A stretch of DNA of 64,000 bases from Ilex aquifolium (GCA_951799425.1 OX637396.1:12561701-12625700), one strand, 5' to 3'. Numbered from the stretch's first letter, positions 1 to 11,640 are shown. Made by a program: numbers and translations. Notes: generated by a model from the letters alone, not told the origin.

Positions 1-1180
1 AAAGTGTTTATAGAGATCTTGTTAGCCGAACAATAGGATACAGCTATAGTTAAAGCCAGTCAATGACTTTTGCTAGTGTCAGATTATAGAGATGTATCAG
101 ATTATCATGAATCCAAGGCCAACCCAATGGATTACTGCTTAAATGGTTGCGTTGAAACTTATAAAATTCAATCTCATAAGAGTTCTGCCACTCACCCAGA
201 AACACAGAAGCAGGTGACACATTACTTTGAAACTTCAGTATTGTATAGATTATAGTTTGTTGGACATTATTTTTAGTGAATACTATTGGTGATTTGTTAA
301 ATAGATAGCTCTTAGCATTGCAGTTTGCCTCCTTTCAGCACCCATCCATAAAATTCAGTATTTCTTTCTCATAAAACCTGAACTGATTAGAGTTACACCT
401 AAGCCTTTGTTTCGGGAGTACCATCCATACACAGCGTACTCATCTATGGGTTTTCCATGTTTTAGCAGGGCACCTTGTTCTGCATAAGCAGCACTCCCAT
501 TGTGCTTATTTTACTTTACGGGTTTGGCACAACCATTGCAACATCATTGTATGCCTGTGGGCTGGCCTTCCTATTCGGGAGGCTTCGATTTCTAACATCT
601 GCCATTTTTTGAACCTACCAAAGTGGAAGTTGAGACAAATTCACTGTAACCAACAGGTCACCACCTGTCCTCTATTAGATAGAAACGAATACATAGGTAA
701 AGAGAACCCAAGTCTCTGATGTAAATAACATAGGCAGAGTTTTTTTAATGTTTTATTTCTTTTCTTTAAATCAAACTTTGTGCTATGGCAGAGCCGTTAC
801 CATTATCATGCTTTCCTATTAAATATTAGGATATTAACAATTAAACAGCTTCTATATATTTTGTAACATGTGATAAAGTTTTTCATTGCATATTATCATG
901 ACCTTGGTACTTGTACATCTATTTGTCACTCCTCCATGCTTACCAACACAGACAAATAAAAGATAAAATAAAGGAAAGAAAAAATTTGGGTCCCTCCATG
1001 CATAAAATGGCTTGTTTGATATTTAAACCTTAATGAGAAAAACAAGATAGACACAGACAAATTGAACATATATGACACTACTAGAATGCCCATTTTCAAT
1101 TAGCTCTTTTCCTAAGTTTTCGTTTGTTCACAAAGTTCTGTTGTGTTATCTCACTAACTTCATTGTTGTCCCTTTGACAG
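1..1180. other. Putative intron or flank upstream of the GBA2-type exon
   Basis: No coding exon was recognised here. The stretch is AT-rich and ends in a clean splice acceptor (cctttgacag) directly before the glucosylceramidase exon. It is therefore most simply intron, with the rest of the gene outside the window. Upstream exons of the family were looked for by eye and not found, so an isolated duplicated exon is also possible. Confidence 0.4.
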
Positions 1181-1454
1181 CTACTCTTTTCAAACTCCAG
1201 AGGGTTGGAGCATCGATGGCAAATACAGATCTCTAGGTTACATGCGGCCCTTGGCAATATGGGCAATGCAATGGGCATTATCACAACCAGAACTTCCCAA
1301 GCATGAGATCCAGCCAGAAGTAAGTGAAGAATCTTTGTTCAGACAACATGCCGGATTCTTAAGAGTTGCTCGTTTACTGAAGCGTCCAGAAGAGGAAGGT
1401 TCTAGAAATCTTTTACAGGCTATTTATCACCTCACTACAAGGATGTGGATGTGA
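1181..1454 (+). CDS. Non-lysosomal glucosylceramidase (GBA2-type), terminal exon, partial
   Basis: Final exon of a bile-acid-type (GBA2-like) beta-glucosidase, an enzyme family that removes glucose from glucosylceramide at membranes. Reading from 1182 the exon starts YSFQTPEGW and continues with [20 protein letters not shown], the strongly conserved C-terminal block of plant members. The charged tail includes [11 protein letters not shown] and [11 protein letters not shown] and ends at TGA 1452-1454. The acceptor AG lies at 1179-1180. All other exons are missing from the window, so activity of the locus cannot be judged. The reading frame of this exon is open. What follows is probably 3' UTR, into which a MITE has inserted at 1694. 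Family assignment rests on recalled conserved motifs; whether the gene is complete upstream is unknown. Confidence 0.82.
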
Positions 1455-1693
1455 GAGAGCTTCTACAAAAATCTAGAATTTTCAAGATGGCCAAATTGGT
1501 TGATGAATGCATTTCAGAAATTTTGATTCAGCCAAATTGGTTAACTTGTTACTATCTTATTTAGAACAAGAAAGTTTTTACAGTGAAGCAATTGCTTGTG
1601 AGGGAGTTCCAGTTATTAAATATTATATTTTGGCTGAATGAGGAATTTACTACAAGTTATCACATTTTAGGGGCTTTAGTGTAATATAAAAAA
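1455..1693 (+). other. Probable 3' UTR / flank of the GBA2-type gene
   Basis: Non-coding sequence after the stop codon, AT-rich, with a repeated phrase (gccaaattggtt at about 1490 and 1532). It ends at the MITE target site tataaaaaa (1685-1693). Confidence 0.4.
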
Positions 1694-1939
1694 GAGCAAA
1701 CCTCACTTTACCACCTTTTGCTATACCCCAAATTCATTTTACGTCCCTTAAAGTTTAAAAGCCTCCACATATCCCTCTAGTGGACTAAAGTGCATGGTTA
1801 AAAAATCCGTCCAAATTAACAGAATTCAACAAAAAGACTTTAATACCCTTCTTTACTCCATCCCTTTGTCGAACACGCACCAACGAACCAAAAAATGAAT
1901 TGAAACCGAAACCAAAATCAAAATCTGTGGGTCCGTGTG

Positions 1940-2019
<80 letters not shown>

Positions 2020-2681
2020 GGTGCGAGTGTTTACTGACAGAATAGCAGGATTGCAAAACTGCATTACTGAGTTCTTCTTATATGTGAACCGAATGAGACC
2101 AGTGACTCAGGCTTATTTTCTGAAAAGTGGGATTCAATAGAATAGGAATCTTTTCAATCACCTTGAAGGAGTGTTATAAGTTATAACATTATCAATCCAA
2201 ACTTCAAACAATGCATAAAGAGCCACTTTGCTGATTGCCATACTAACATCGAGTCATCTTTGTAGAGAGTTTCTAGGAACGCAGTCCAAAAACCATAGAG
2301 CTCGTAAAATTTAAGTACGATGGTTCCAGATAGAAATTTTCACCCACTGGGTGGGTGCGTGTGTTCTGTGTTTGTGTATTTTGTGTGTGTGTGAGAGAGA
2401 AAGAGTTAGAGACGATCGGAGTTGGGACATCGGAGAGAGAATCAGAGAGAGAGACGATCGGACTGAAGAAGAGAATGATGTTTGGACAAATTTCAAAATT
2501 TAATAAAGTTATTTTTGCCTTCAAAAAAAATATATGACAAAGAATAACTCTCAAATTTGGATGAAAATTGTAATATTGCATTTTAGTCCACAAACCGCAC
2601 AAGGGTTATGTGGAGGTTTTTAAACGTTAGGATGTACAGTGAATTTAGGGTATACCACAAGAGGTAAAGAGAAGTTTGTGC
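1694..2681. mobile_element. Mutator-like MITE with about 110-bp inverted ends
   Basis: The first roughly 110 bases (from gagcaaacctcac through ctccacat to tggactaaa) recur as an imperfect reverse complement at 2575-2681. The copies share the modules TATACCC-AAATTCA, GTTTAAAA-CCTCCACATA and TGGACTAAA. Flanks are tataaaaaa (1685-1693) and aataaaaaa (2682-2690), an 8/9 match to a 9-bp target duplication as expected for Mutator-like elements. No transposase is visible. The interior holds a GA microsatellite and further GA-rich sequence near 2390-2470. Confidence 0.72.
1948..2012. repeat. (GA)n microsatellite, 65 bp
   Basis: An uninterrupted GA dinucleotide tract inside the MITE. Open frames reading through it (Arg-Glu or Ser-Leu runs) are artefacts of the repeat. 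Confidence 0.97.
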
Positions 2682-2690
2682 AATAAAAAA

Positions 2691-2958
2691 TAAGATGAGA
2701 CGCAATGAAAATGTCAGTGATTGTAATTTACCCAACTTGATGCTATATTTATACCATTAATAAAGGAAGAGGGTGTTTGTTGTGTCTACCTACAAATGAC
2801 TATATTATTATTATTATTATTATATAATTTTCTTGAAGCCTCCTCCAGCGATGTGAGAGACGAGGAGAGAGACAGAGAATGAGACAGCGAGAGATAACAA
2901 TGGGTTTGGGAGGAGATTTAAGATAGGGCTTTTATATTTTGCTAATATATATATTATA
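2691..2958. other. Unassigned AT-rich intergenic stretch with (TTA)n
   Basis: No gene seen. It contains a short (ATT)n tract at about 2803-2825 and a GA-rich patch at 2850-2900. Confidence 0.5.
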
Positions 2959-3189
2959 CTAGTCATTACTCGAGTATGAAGAAACTAAATAACAAATAAA
3001 AAAATCTTAAACAATTGTCCAAATTCAAAAGAAATGGCTTAAAAATATTCATACAATTTTTTTTTTAAAAATAACTCGAAATATATAGTCAATCATATCC
3101 TCCACATTAATTAAACTGTCATAAAAATATATAAAAACTCCCCAAAACAACACTATATATACAAATGCCTCTGAAAAAAAATATATTAT

Positions 3190-3560
3190 TATAACCCATT
3201 GAAATTTATAATCTTTATGCAATAAATTAAATAAATAAAATATTACTCATTTATAAGACTCACGAATTTATCACATCTACTACCACTCCATCCAATAACA
3301 CAATATAATTATAAACTCAACCACCATATTTTCAATCCATCATATTCCCATGTAATAAATACCTTAAGCAAAAAAAAAAAAAAATTTATAACCGAACACA
3401 ATTAAATTCACAATATTTAAGCGATAAATGAAATCAAGTAAATTTTGCTCATTTATAAAACTCATGAATTTATCACCACTATCACCATTTAACCCCAAAT
3501 GACAAAATATAATTATAAATTTAATCACTAAATATCCAATCCTCCACATATAAATACTCA
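3190..3560. repeat. Tandem duplication, about 200-bp unit
   Basis: Two diverged copies (about 3190-3362 and 3395-3555) share aataaat...aaat, actca-ttataa-actca-gaatttatcac and ataattataaa-t-aa. A single copy of the same module sits in the Helitron at about 48530-48660. Confidence 0.6.
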
Positions 3561-3719
3561 AAAAAACACATCCACACACATTTTTTTTGTAGTTACCAAC
3601 AACTCCTCCTAACCAATAACTGCTTTTATTAGAAATACAACAATTCAAGTTTTTAAGGTAAAATAATAATATATTAATGTTTTATTAAAAAAAAGTAAAA
3701 ATCACAGATATCTCCTGAG

Positions 3720-4530
3720 TTTTAGCAATATTACACGGACACCCCTGACATTTTATGAATAACACGGAGACTCCCTGAGGTTTGTTATTCATTGCACGGA
3801 GATCCCCTCTATATCCATTCCGTCAATGTTGCTAACGAAAATTGATAATTTCACACTAAAAAACCTTATAATTTTTACAATTGTCCTTCTCCAAATTTAG
3901 TAACAAAAAAATTAAAAATTTAATAAAGTCAAATAAAATTAGTACTAAAAAAATTGATATAATTTAGTACCCCAAAAATTGATTAAATAAATTTTAATAT
4001 TAATTTGATAACAATAAAAATTAATTTGATATTACTTCAACAAAAATGACTATGAATTGGACAAAATTAAATATTAATTTTTGATAAAAAAATATATATT
4101 AAATTACAATCTAAGATTCATTGTTTTGGCAATGTTCCACGGACACCCCCTGATATTTATAAATAACACAGAGACTTCTTGAGGTTTGTTATTCATTGCA
4201 CGGAAACCCCCTCTATATCCCTTCGTCAATGCTGCTAACGAAAATCGATAATTTCATTCTAAAAAACTTTATTATTTTTACAATTGTCCTTCTTTATATT
4301 TAGTACCAAAAAAATTAAAAAATTAATAAAATCAAATAAAATTTGATTTAGTACTCAAAAAATTGATATATTTAGTATCCCAAAAAATTGATTAAATAAA
4401 TTTTAATATTAATTTGATAAAAATAAAAATTAATTTGATATTACTTCGAAAAAATTAACTATAAATTGGACAAAATTAAATGTTAATTTTTTTATAAAAA
4501 TATATATTAATTTACAATCTAAGGTTCATT
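3720..4530. repeat. Two-copy tandem repeat, period about 404 bp
   Basis: 3720-4123 and 4124-4530 are direct copies. Each starts with (a/g)gcaat-tt-cacggacaccc, continues with gaggtttgttattcattgca and cgga-a-cccctctatatcc, and ends with attacaatctaagttca-like sequence. Divergence is modest and small indels are present. No coding capacity. Confidence 0.85.
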
Positions 4531-4920
4531 TTGTGTTGATTATTATTTGATTTTTTTGTCAATGTGTTATTTGTTATTTACATTAAGTGTTATTTAAAAA
4601 TTAAGAAGCAAGTGGCAAAATACATACCGTCAGATATATAAAAAATTTGAATTAGTTTTATGGAATAAATAATTTCATAACATGTAGTTTCGTTTGTTTT
4701 ATGGAGTAAATAATAACAAAAACAACACAGAGAAACAAAAAAAAAAAAGATAATAGTATAAGAGAGAGAGTATAAAATAGACAGACAGATAGATAGAGTT
4801 AAATGAGATATGAGAGTCTTAAAGTTGTAAAAAGAATGAAAGTCCAATTAGGACCATCAGATCAAAACGATCTGAGCTGCAAAAAGCTCAAGACAAACAA
4901 TACAGCTATTTTATATATAT

Positions 4921-5095
4921 ATATAATTATTAATAAAAGTCGGAATCATCGAAGTCGGAGTTAGATTTTTTTGGGAACAGATTTTAGACACCCGTTCCTA
5001 CTCCGACTCTGACTTCAACTCCAACTCTGACCAGAGCCAGACATTTTACTCCGACTCTGTCTCCGACGAGGGCGGAGTCGGTGTCGAATTTCGGA
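4921..5095. repeat. Cluster of GACTCYGAC-type motifs
   Basis: Multiple variants of ctccgactctgac and its complement gtcggagt occur at 4938-5090. It looks like a short degenerate repeat between two Helitron remnants. Origin not identified. Confidence 0.45.
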
Positions 5096-5546
5096 GAGTG
5101 GTACATCCCAAATCATCGTCGCCACCCCACCATCACCATTACCCCCACCACTCCCACCCTTACTACCACCATAGCCACCTCTACCACAACCATCACCATC
5201 TATCATCACCCACCACCCTCGTCACCCATTGTCACCCACCACCACCCATCGTTACCAATAACCGTCGCCATCCATTGTCACCCACCCCCACCACACCTAT
5301 CACCACCACTCATCATTGTCGACCACCGCTGTCAACCACTTCCACCACACCTACCACCACCATAACCACTGCCACCTCCCACCACCACCACTGCCACCCA
5401 TCACCACCGCTCATCTCCACTATAACTGGTATTTAAATTTTTTTTTCTTTTATGTTTGTGATTTGATTTTGAGTGTGAATATAAATATATTTATGATTGA
5501 CAATTTATTTTACTATCCTATGCCTTCAGGCACGGTCAAAAACTAG
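5096..5546 (+). mobile_element. Helitron 3' end with (CAC/CCA)-rich tract
   Basis: Ends with the hairpin TGCCTTCAGGCA (5521-5532) followed by cggtcaaaaa and CTAG|T at 5543-5547, a Helitron-type 3' terminus. Upstream at 5100-5425 lies a pyrimidine-rich CCACCA low-complexity tract. The same architecture recurs at 53120-53870 (plus) and, inverted, at 23829-24031. The His/Pro/Thr-rich open frames here reflect the repeat and are not a gene. The 5' end was not found. Confidence 0.68.
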
Positions 5547-6185
5547 TACATTAATATGTTATAATCCTATCAAATGTCATTAAAACCATTAAAAATAAAA
5601 TAGTCTACTAAGTGAACCTACATAAAAAATTGAACTAGTTCACCTGCCTTAGTTGTACCATTAATGAAATTATCACGACAGAAGTGATTGTATTGCATTA
5701 GATATGGTTGTCTTTTATGGGTGAATTACTTTTTTTTTTTTGACCCGATATGGGTGAATTACTGAATTGACCTAAATAATGCCAATTTTTTTAAGAACAA
5801 ATTAAAATTAAACCTCTGAACCATATCCCTCATTCCACTTAACCTACTGTTAAACGATAAAAAAATTCAGCACTTGTTAATTTTCAATGCAAATTTTTAT
5901 TTTGAGAAGGTCAATGACGGGTGCATGCTCGACGTGTGGTTTGCTCGAATTATTCATCCACAACTCGACCCTTTAAGCTCAATTTTCAAAATCCAAATCT
6001 TAATTTGACTCATTCTAAACAAAAATATGTTCCTTATGAGTTTTGAGAATTGGATGTTGGTTCAAACTTTAAAAAAAAAAGACAAGAAACAGGAACTAGG
6101 AGTTGTACCCGACACAATGGCCACAAAATTATCAACCGCTATTCACATGATGTTGTGGATATGAATTATATACACTTGCAAATTC
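5547..6185. repeat. Dispersed non-coding repeat (second copy at 60.4 kb)
   Basis: 5550-5845 matches 60428-60705. Shared blocks include cctatcaaatgtcattaaa, gattgtattgcattagatat and aagaacaaattaaaattaaa. The 5.6-kb copy has about 35 extra bases including a T-run near 5730. No coding potential seen; 5850-6185 is unassigned. Confidence 0.7.
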
Positions 6186-8100
6186 CAAGAGATAACCCAC
6201 CTAGCAAATAATGGGGGTTATAGTAAGGACCCACTAGCTAGAATGAAGTGGGAAAGGTTAAAGAAGCTGGCAGAACATGCGGAGGCCGCTAAACCCATGC
6301 AACTTGGCACCTAACCCACTATGTCTATGCATGCAACTCCTCTACTTAAAGAGGAAGGCAATGGGCGGCAAGAAAGAGAAAAAAAGGAGGACAAAGTTTA
6401 GACGATTAACAAAGGGAAGAAGAAATTTTGGCAGAGAGAGATTTGGAAAAGAAAGAAGGCAGCCAAAAAAATTCTAAAGCTTGTGTTCAGGTAAAAAAAT
6501 CTGTTTACTTTCTTCCTTGTCGATTTAGTCTTTTCAATCTTTGATGGCAGTAACTCAGTGAATAACCATAACAATCCGAAGCAATTTCGGCGATACTGAT
6601 CCTTCGAAGTTGTAGATTATAGGAGTTTTTAACTCCTTTGGTGCATTGCGGCGCAACTACCCCAAGAGCCTCATATGCTTTTGAGAAATCAGCAAGAGCT
6701 TCAAACTCTTCTCAAACTGATCATATTTTCTCAGTTCCTCGACGAACACCACTGAATTCACAAAAACCCAACAAAAAATCGTCATAGTTACTGCCCAAAT
6801 TCAACCTGCGTCACATGAGTTTTGTAGTGATATGGAGACAGAGAGTTTCAAACTCCCTCCCATCCTACTTTAATTTGTTACTAACCTTATTTGTTGTATA
6901 AAATCAGTAGCAAGAAATTCAAGAAGGGTGCAGGGATCAACTTGTGGACTCTTAATTTTGGAGCTTTTAGTCAAAGGTCGTTGACGCCTATTGTCCTTTT
7001 GAGATACTGTTAAGAGCCTTAGACTCTGTCATAAATCGTGAGAGTTTCTAACTCTTTAAGTTCGTGGCACAAAGAAAAAGTATCTCACGAGTTTTAAACT
7101 CGTCTTAGTACTATCAAGAGTCTTTGACCTTTTTTCTTAAGCCACGAAGTCTTTGACTCCCCTTAAAAGAGCCAGAGTAAATACATTCTTATGTGGAGTT
7201 TCTAACTCTAGAAAGAGTTTGCGGCAAAACGGACTAGTGAAATTTTTAATTCCCACAACACCAACGGAGTCCCAGATTTCTTCCTGCCCAATGCTAAGAG
7301 GTTTAGACTCTTCAAAAATTTAGCCGCTAAGAGACTTGGACCCTTCTGAAATCATGGTGCCACTGAACAAAACACTGATTGCACAAGAAAATCTGAAAAG
7401 GATGTCACCCTACTTCACTTGTTACAAATTTTTTTGAAGTCATAAATTAATGAAGTTTCTAACTCCTAAAAAAATTGGAGTTTCTAACTCCTAAAGAATT
7501 CTGGAGCCTTTGCCTCCGTAAGTGTTTGAGATATTCTGAAAGCAAATGAAAATCACAACAAAGAGTCTTTAACTCCTCTGGGCCTAAGCTGTCCATTGTT
7601 CAAGAAAATTTGAAATTCGATTTGGAGTCTTTGATTCCTTTATAGAAGCAATGATCCAGAGAGAGTTTCCAACTCTTTTTAAATATATTTGGAGTCTTTA
7701 GCTCCTTCACATGCGCCTCAAAGAAAGAAGTGGGCTAAAAAGAGAATATGAGTACCTGTACTTGGAAGTCCAGGAGTTTGTATTATTGTGAATCCATTAG
7801 CCCGTTAAAATTATACTCTCTTCTGGAAGTTTGGTATGCAACTTGTGTAGAAATTTAGTCATGTTGCTGATTCTAGAAAGAGAACTAGAGGCAGACAGGC
7901 CAGATATCGAGCTATTGTTTTGTTGTTGCACCTAACATGCTTAGAAGCATTTTGTCTTCCTTTATTTCAGGACAAATCTCGCCTAGGGCAGGTCATTTAT
8001 AATAGAGGTGATTTCTTTTGATATATAGTTGACCCTATTGTAGTTTATATTGTAACACAATTTCCTTTCTTGGTAATCAATGAGATATAAGAATTCCTTT
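6186..8100 (+). ncRNA. Candidate two-exon non-coding transcription unit with palindrome-rich intron
   Basis: Inference only. 6186-6489 looks like a promoter-proximal segment (an atgcatgc RY-type motif at 6328-6335, then a purine-rich leader) and ends in a good donor, ttcag|gtaaaa, at 6490. A good acceptor, tttatttcag|gacaaatc, lies at 7970. The following AT-rich 130 bases carry polyadenylation-like aatcaatgag. The 66-codon basic frame at 6277-6477 does not resemble a known protein. The putative intron (6490-7969) holds the palindrome array described separately. No repeat-family termini were found around it, but an undescribed transposon is the main alternative. Confidence 0.3.
6622..7705. repeat. 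Dispersed array of about 15 short palindromes, GGAGTTTCTAACTCC-type
   Basis: Imperfect 13-17-base palindromes of pattern RGAGTYTYTRACTCY recur at irregular spacing. Examples: 6622-6636, 6696-6708, 6843-6855, 7012-7026, 7041-7055, 7088-7102, 7146-7160, 7196-7210, 7296-7312, 7452-7466, 7477-7491, 7503-7517, 7562-7576, 7624-7638, 7662-7676 and 7691-7705. Arms vary together: GGAG pairs with CTCC, AGAG with CTCT, and CGAG with CTCG. The sequence between them is not repeated. Confidence 0.85.
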
Positions 8101-8244
8101 ACAAATTAATCATTAGAGAGGAAAACAATGTGTTCATATGAAAGGGGAGTAACTGTCTGTATGTATAATGAAGTTTCAGAGTAGGTTGATTTGAGATAGG
8201 TTTTTGAATTGTTGACAAAGGGGTGTTTTTTTCTAGGTCTAGAA

Positions 8245-9566
8245 TGTAACGCCCCCGTTTTCGAGACGCGTTACTTGATTAAATCAATCGATCACAATAA
8301 ACCACAAATAAATCTCCAAATACAGGGCCAGAGCTCTAATTGCCTCAATAAATATTTAATCACAATTTTGATATCCAAATACCAATAAAAATAATCTCCT
8401 TAGTATACAAAGTTAAAAATTATATCAAGATTCGTCCGCCTTCGATTCCTCAAATATAAACTCTGGTCCTTCCTTCCAAGATAATCCTGAAAAAAATATT
8501 AAAGGCGGGGAAGTATACAATATGACAGGAAACAATATGCTCAACGAGAAAAGAATATGAATGATCAAATATCAAATAATTCAATGATAAGAATCATGGA
8601 TAACAAATCAAGAATCCAATTCGATAAGCCACATAACTCAACTCCTGTCAAACATAGCCTCATACTCGGGTTATCTTGGTGACATAACAAGTGACACTTG
8701 GACATTTAAAATCCATATTTATATCGAACCATTACACCCCTCAGGGCTGTAATCACAATTGCACCCCGCAGGGCCATAATCACATTTCACCAATTATGCC
8801 CCCAAGCACACTTCGTACATGTACCAATCAATCCCAAAGTATTTAGCCTAACGTACACGTACAGATCAACCGATAATATTGATAGAATTTTACATCAATC
8901 AGAATAATCAATAGGAATACAAAGTTTAGATAAACAAATGACACTCTTTGCAAAGAGATTTAAAAGATAGGAGCATATTTTATACTACCCCGTACCTCAA
9001 ATCCATCAATGACTTTAATGGATGCGAAATTCAAAATACCGCGAATGAAATAGTTGAATTTGATAACGATCTAAAATAAAATCACTGAATTTTTTTGACC
9101 CCAAGATGTTATGAATTTTTCTTCTATTCCATTCTCTCTGCCTCTCTTCTTTTTCTTTCTCTTTTTTTTCCTTCTCTTTGGTGCGCTGCTTGAAGGCCCA
9201 GCTGCAGGCTATTTATAGTCAATTTTTGCTTGGTCCCCAAGCATCTAATGGACACTTGTCCATGTTATTTACCTCTTTTTTTTTTGCACGTTTTCTACTG
9301 TGCATGTCTTCTAACTCTTATATATTCATTCAATATATATCTTTATATCTTTATTCATTCAATATATATATATATATATATATTCGTTATATTATTACGA
9401 AACTTGACCTATATTATAGTCATTCGACTTGTTTTCACATAAAGAATTCATAATTGAAGTCCATTTATTTATTTAAAATTTTTAAAAATAACTCTTAGTT
9501 ATATAGAATCATAATTGACGACCTAAATTAGCGTGTTAATGATTAATGTATATACAGGTCGTCACA
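8245..9566 (-). mobile_element. 3' LTR (1322 bp) of an internally deleted LTR retrotransposon
   Basis: On the minus strand the LTR begins TGTGACGACCTG at 9566 and ends GGGCGTTACA at 8245. It is bounded outside by tagaa (8240-8244), identical to 13441-13445 beyond the other LTR, so this is an original insertion edge. It keeps about 611 bp (8290-8900) missing from the partner LTR; that segment is flanked by direct repeats of atcaatc, suggesting a deletion in the partner. The small open frames near 9178-9450 are not genes. Confidence 0.9.
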
Positions 9567-9839
9567 ATCTACTCCCCTTAAAAGAATTTCGTCATCGAAA
9601 TTCGATACTAATCTCAAAAATAAAAAAAATATGAATATATTACACAAATATCTGTTGCGCACTCTGATACCATTTTCAACACTTTACTATATAACCCAAG
9701 ATTTTGATATAAATTCCAACTTATACATCCATCTAATGAGAATTGGTTAACTTACTCCGCACACTTGAAACTTCTATACCTACAGCGAAAGTTGATAGTC
9801 TCACTTCCCACAAGACCCATATAAGATCTGATACCACTT
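9567..9839 (-). mobile_element. Residual interior: primer-binding site and polypurine tract only
   Basis: Read on the minus strand, the primer-binding site TGGTATCAGATC lies 2 bases after the 5' LTR (complement at 9826-9837). It resembles the 3' end of initiator tRNA-Met. Just before the 3' LTR is a purine-rich tract (aaggggagtagattg, complement at 9567-9581) preceded by the motif cgatgacgaaattc. A cga-gacgaaatt motif before the polypurine tract is common at the end of gypsy pol. Only 273 bp separate the LTRs, so all gag-pol is missing. Confidence 0.85.
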
Positions 9840-11640
9840 TGTAACGCCCCGGTTTCCCGGACCCGTTACCTGAAATAAATCAATCAGAATAATCAATAGG
9901 AATACAAATTTCAGATAATGAAATGACACTCTTTGCAAAGAGATTTAAAAGACATGAGCATATTGTATACTACCCCGTACCTCAAATCCATCAATGACTT
10001 TAATGGATGTGAAATTCGAAATACCGCGAATGAAATATTTGAATTTGATAACAATCTAAAATAAAATCACTGCTCAATTTTTTTGACCCCAAGATCTTAT
10101 GAATTTTTCTTCTATTCTATTCTCTCTCTCTCTCTCTCTCTTCTTTTTCTTTCTCTTTTTTTTTTTCCTTCTCTTTGGTGCGCTGCTTGAAGGCCCAGAT
10201 GCAGGCTATTTATAGTCAATTTTTGCTTGGTCCCCAAGCATCTAATGGGCACTTGTCCATGTTATTTACCTCTTTTTTTTTTTTTTGCACGTTTTCTACT
10301 GTGCATGTCTTCTAACTCTTATATATTCATTCAATATATATCTTTATATCTTTATTCATTCAATATATATATATTAGTAATTGCCCGTGCCTGAAGGCAC
10401 TATATGACAAATAATTACTCATACCTAAAAATACATTATAATTTTTAAAAATCACCTATAAATATGGACCTACTATTTAAATATGGACATATGCATTTGC
10501 CTGAAGGCACTGTGTTACTAAAAAAAATCGTCAATTCAAAAAAGTTAGAATCTGTTGGGAAAAAATTGAACCCTCATAAGAGTCAAACCGTATACACAAT
10601 TCACAATCATATCCCAAAAAAACTATTAAACTGGACTCACCATCACGCCATAATCCTATCTAAACACAAATATCTATCAACTACCATAACAAAACGGATG
10701 AAATTCATAAAAATACATGAATAAATTCCAAGTCATGCCGCAACTAAAAAACAACATGATCAAATGAATGAATTTGCACCCACATTCATCAACAATTTTA
10801 ACCTTCTATTCCATCTCAATTTTATCACTAATTGAACTAATTCAAGAACAAAAATGAAAAACTTAGGAATAAAATCTAACATGAGTGGAGCCGATAAATG
10901 AGTTCTATAAACTTTTTCTATTCTCTTTGTATATTTTAACAAATCCACAAAAAAGCGGGATTTAGCTCTACAAAAAAAAAAAAAAAAAAAAACTGAGCAT
11001 AAACAACGATATGCAACCAAAGAAGCAATAGAAAAAGATGACATAAAGAAAGACAGAATTAAGGAAGTAATTAAAATGAAGAATATACCTTGTCATAATT
11101 GTTGTGTGGATTCACTTTTAGCTTCAATGTGTTCATCATTTCCGACTGTCAATAGTTTTAACTTTGAACATACATAAGTCATACTGATGGCAATAAACAC
11201 ATTTTTATAGATGTAGGATTACGGTAGTAAGATAAACACATTTCATGGATTTCACTTTCAAACACACAAATAAAGAGAATACAATGATGCTACAACGCCT
11301 TAAAATTTACTGCAAAAAAAAAAAAAAAAAGAATGAACCATCCAATTTTGACATTAACCAATTAGGGCATAAAGAATAGTCTAGCATAGGATCATCACCA
11401 CAATTCGGAAAAAAAAAAAGGAAAAAAAGAGGGATCACTAATCCGTAACTTAAAGAATATTTAACCATAGAGAAAAGGGAGGGAGCTTACCTAGCTCATT
11501 TCTAGCAGTGCAGATAATCATTCCAATGTCTTTGCAATATCAATCCAATAGCTCCTGGTTGAAATTTTTTTTTTTTTTTAGTTACATTATAATGCATTTA
11601 AAATTAAAGAAAAGAAATAAATTCTTAAAGCTAGCTAAAC

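Larger units (their letters stand above)
2959..4920 (-). mobile_element. Degenerate Helitron
   Basis: In plus orientation it starts A|CTAGTCATTACTCG, a decayed form of the 3' terminus seen elsewhere in the window (A|CTAGTAATTACCCGTGCC). It ends in the decayed 5' terminus near 4900-4920 (ctgagctgcaaaaagctc ... cagctattttatata). The latter matches the 5' ends of better preserved copies near 47700-47770, 48350-48412 and 52390-52463. Interior sequence around 3190-3560 resembles 48530-48670. No Rep/helicase is visible, so it is non-autonomous. The left hairpin is lost and the right boundary is approximate. Confidence 0.5.

Noticed and set aside
1-260. 61-codon frame near the window start as an upstream GBA2 exon
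   Set aside because: Its sequence does not resemble any part of the family and lacks splice-site support.
1853-2140. Frames with Arg-Glu and Ser-Leu repeats
   Set aside because: Direct translation of the GA microsatellite.
5081-5436. His/Pro/Thr-rich open frames
   Set aside because: All frames of the CCACCA-type tract are open because stop codons are rare in such sequence; no conserved protein features.
6277-6477. 66-codon basic protein
   Set aside because: Lys/Arg-rich because of purine-rich DNA; no homology recognised and no good start context. Kept only as part of a possible non-coding unit.
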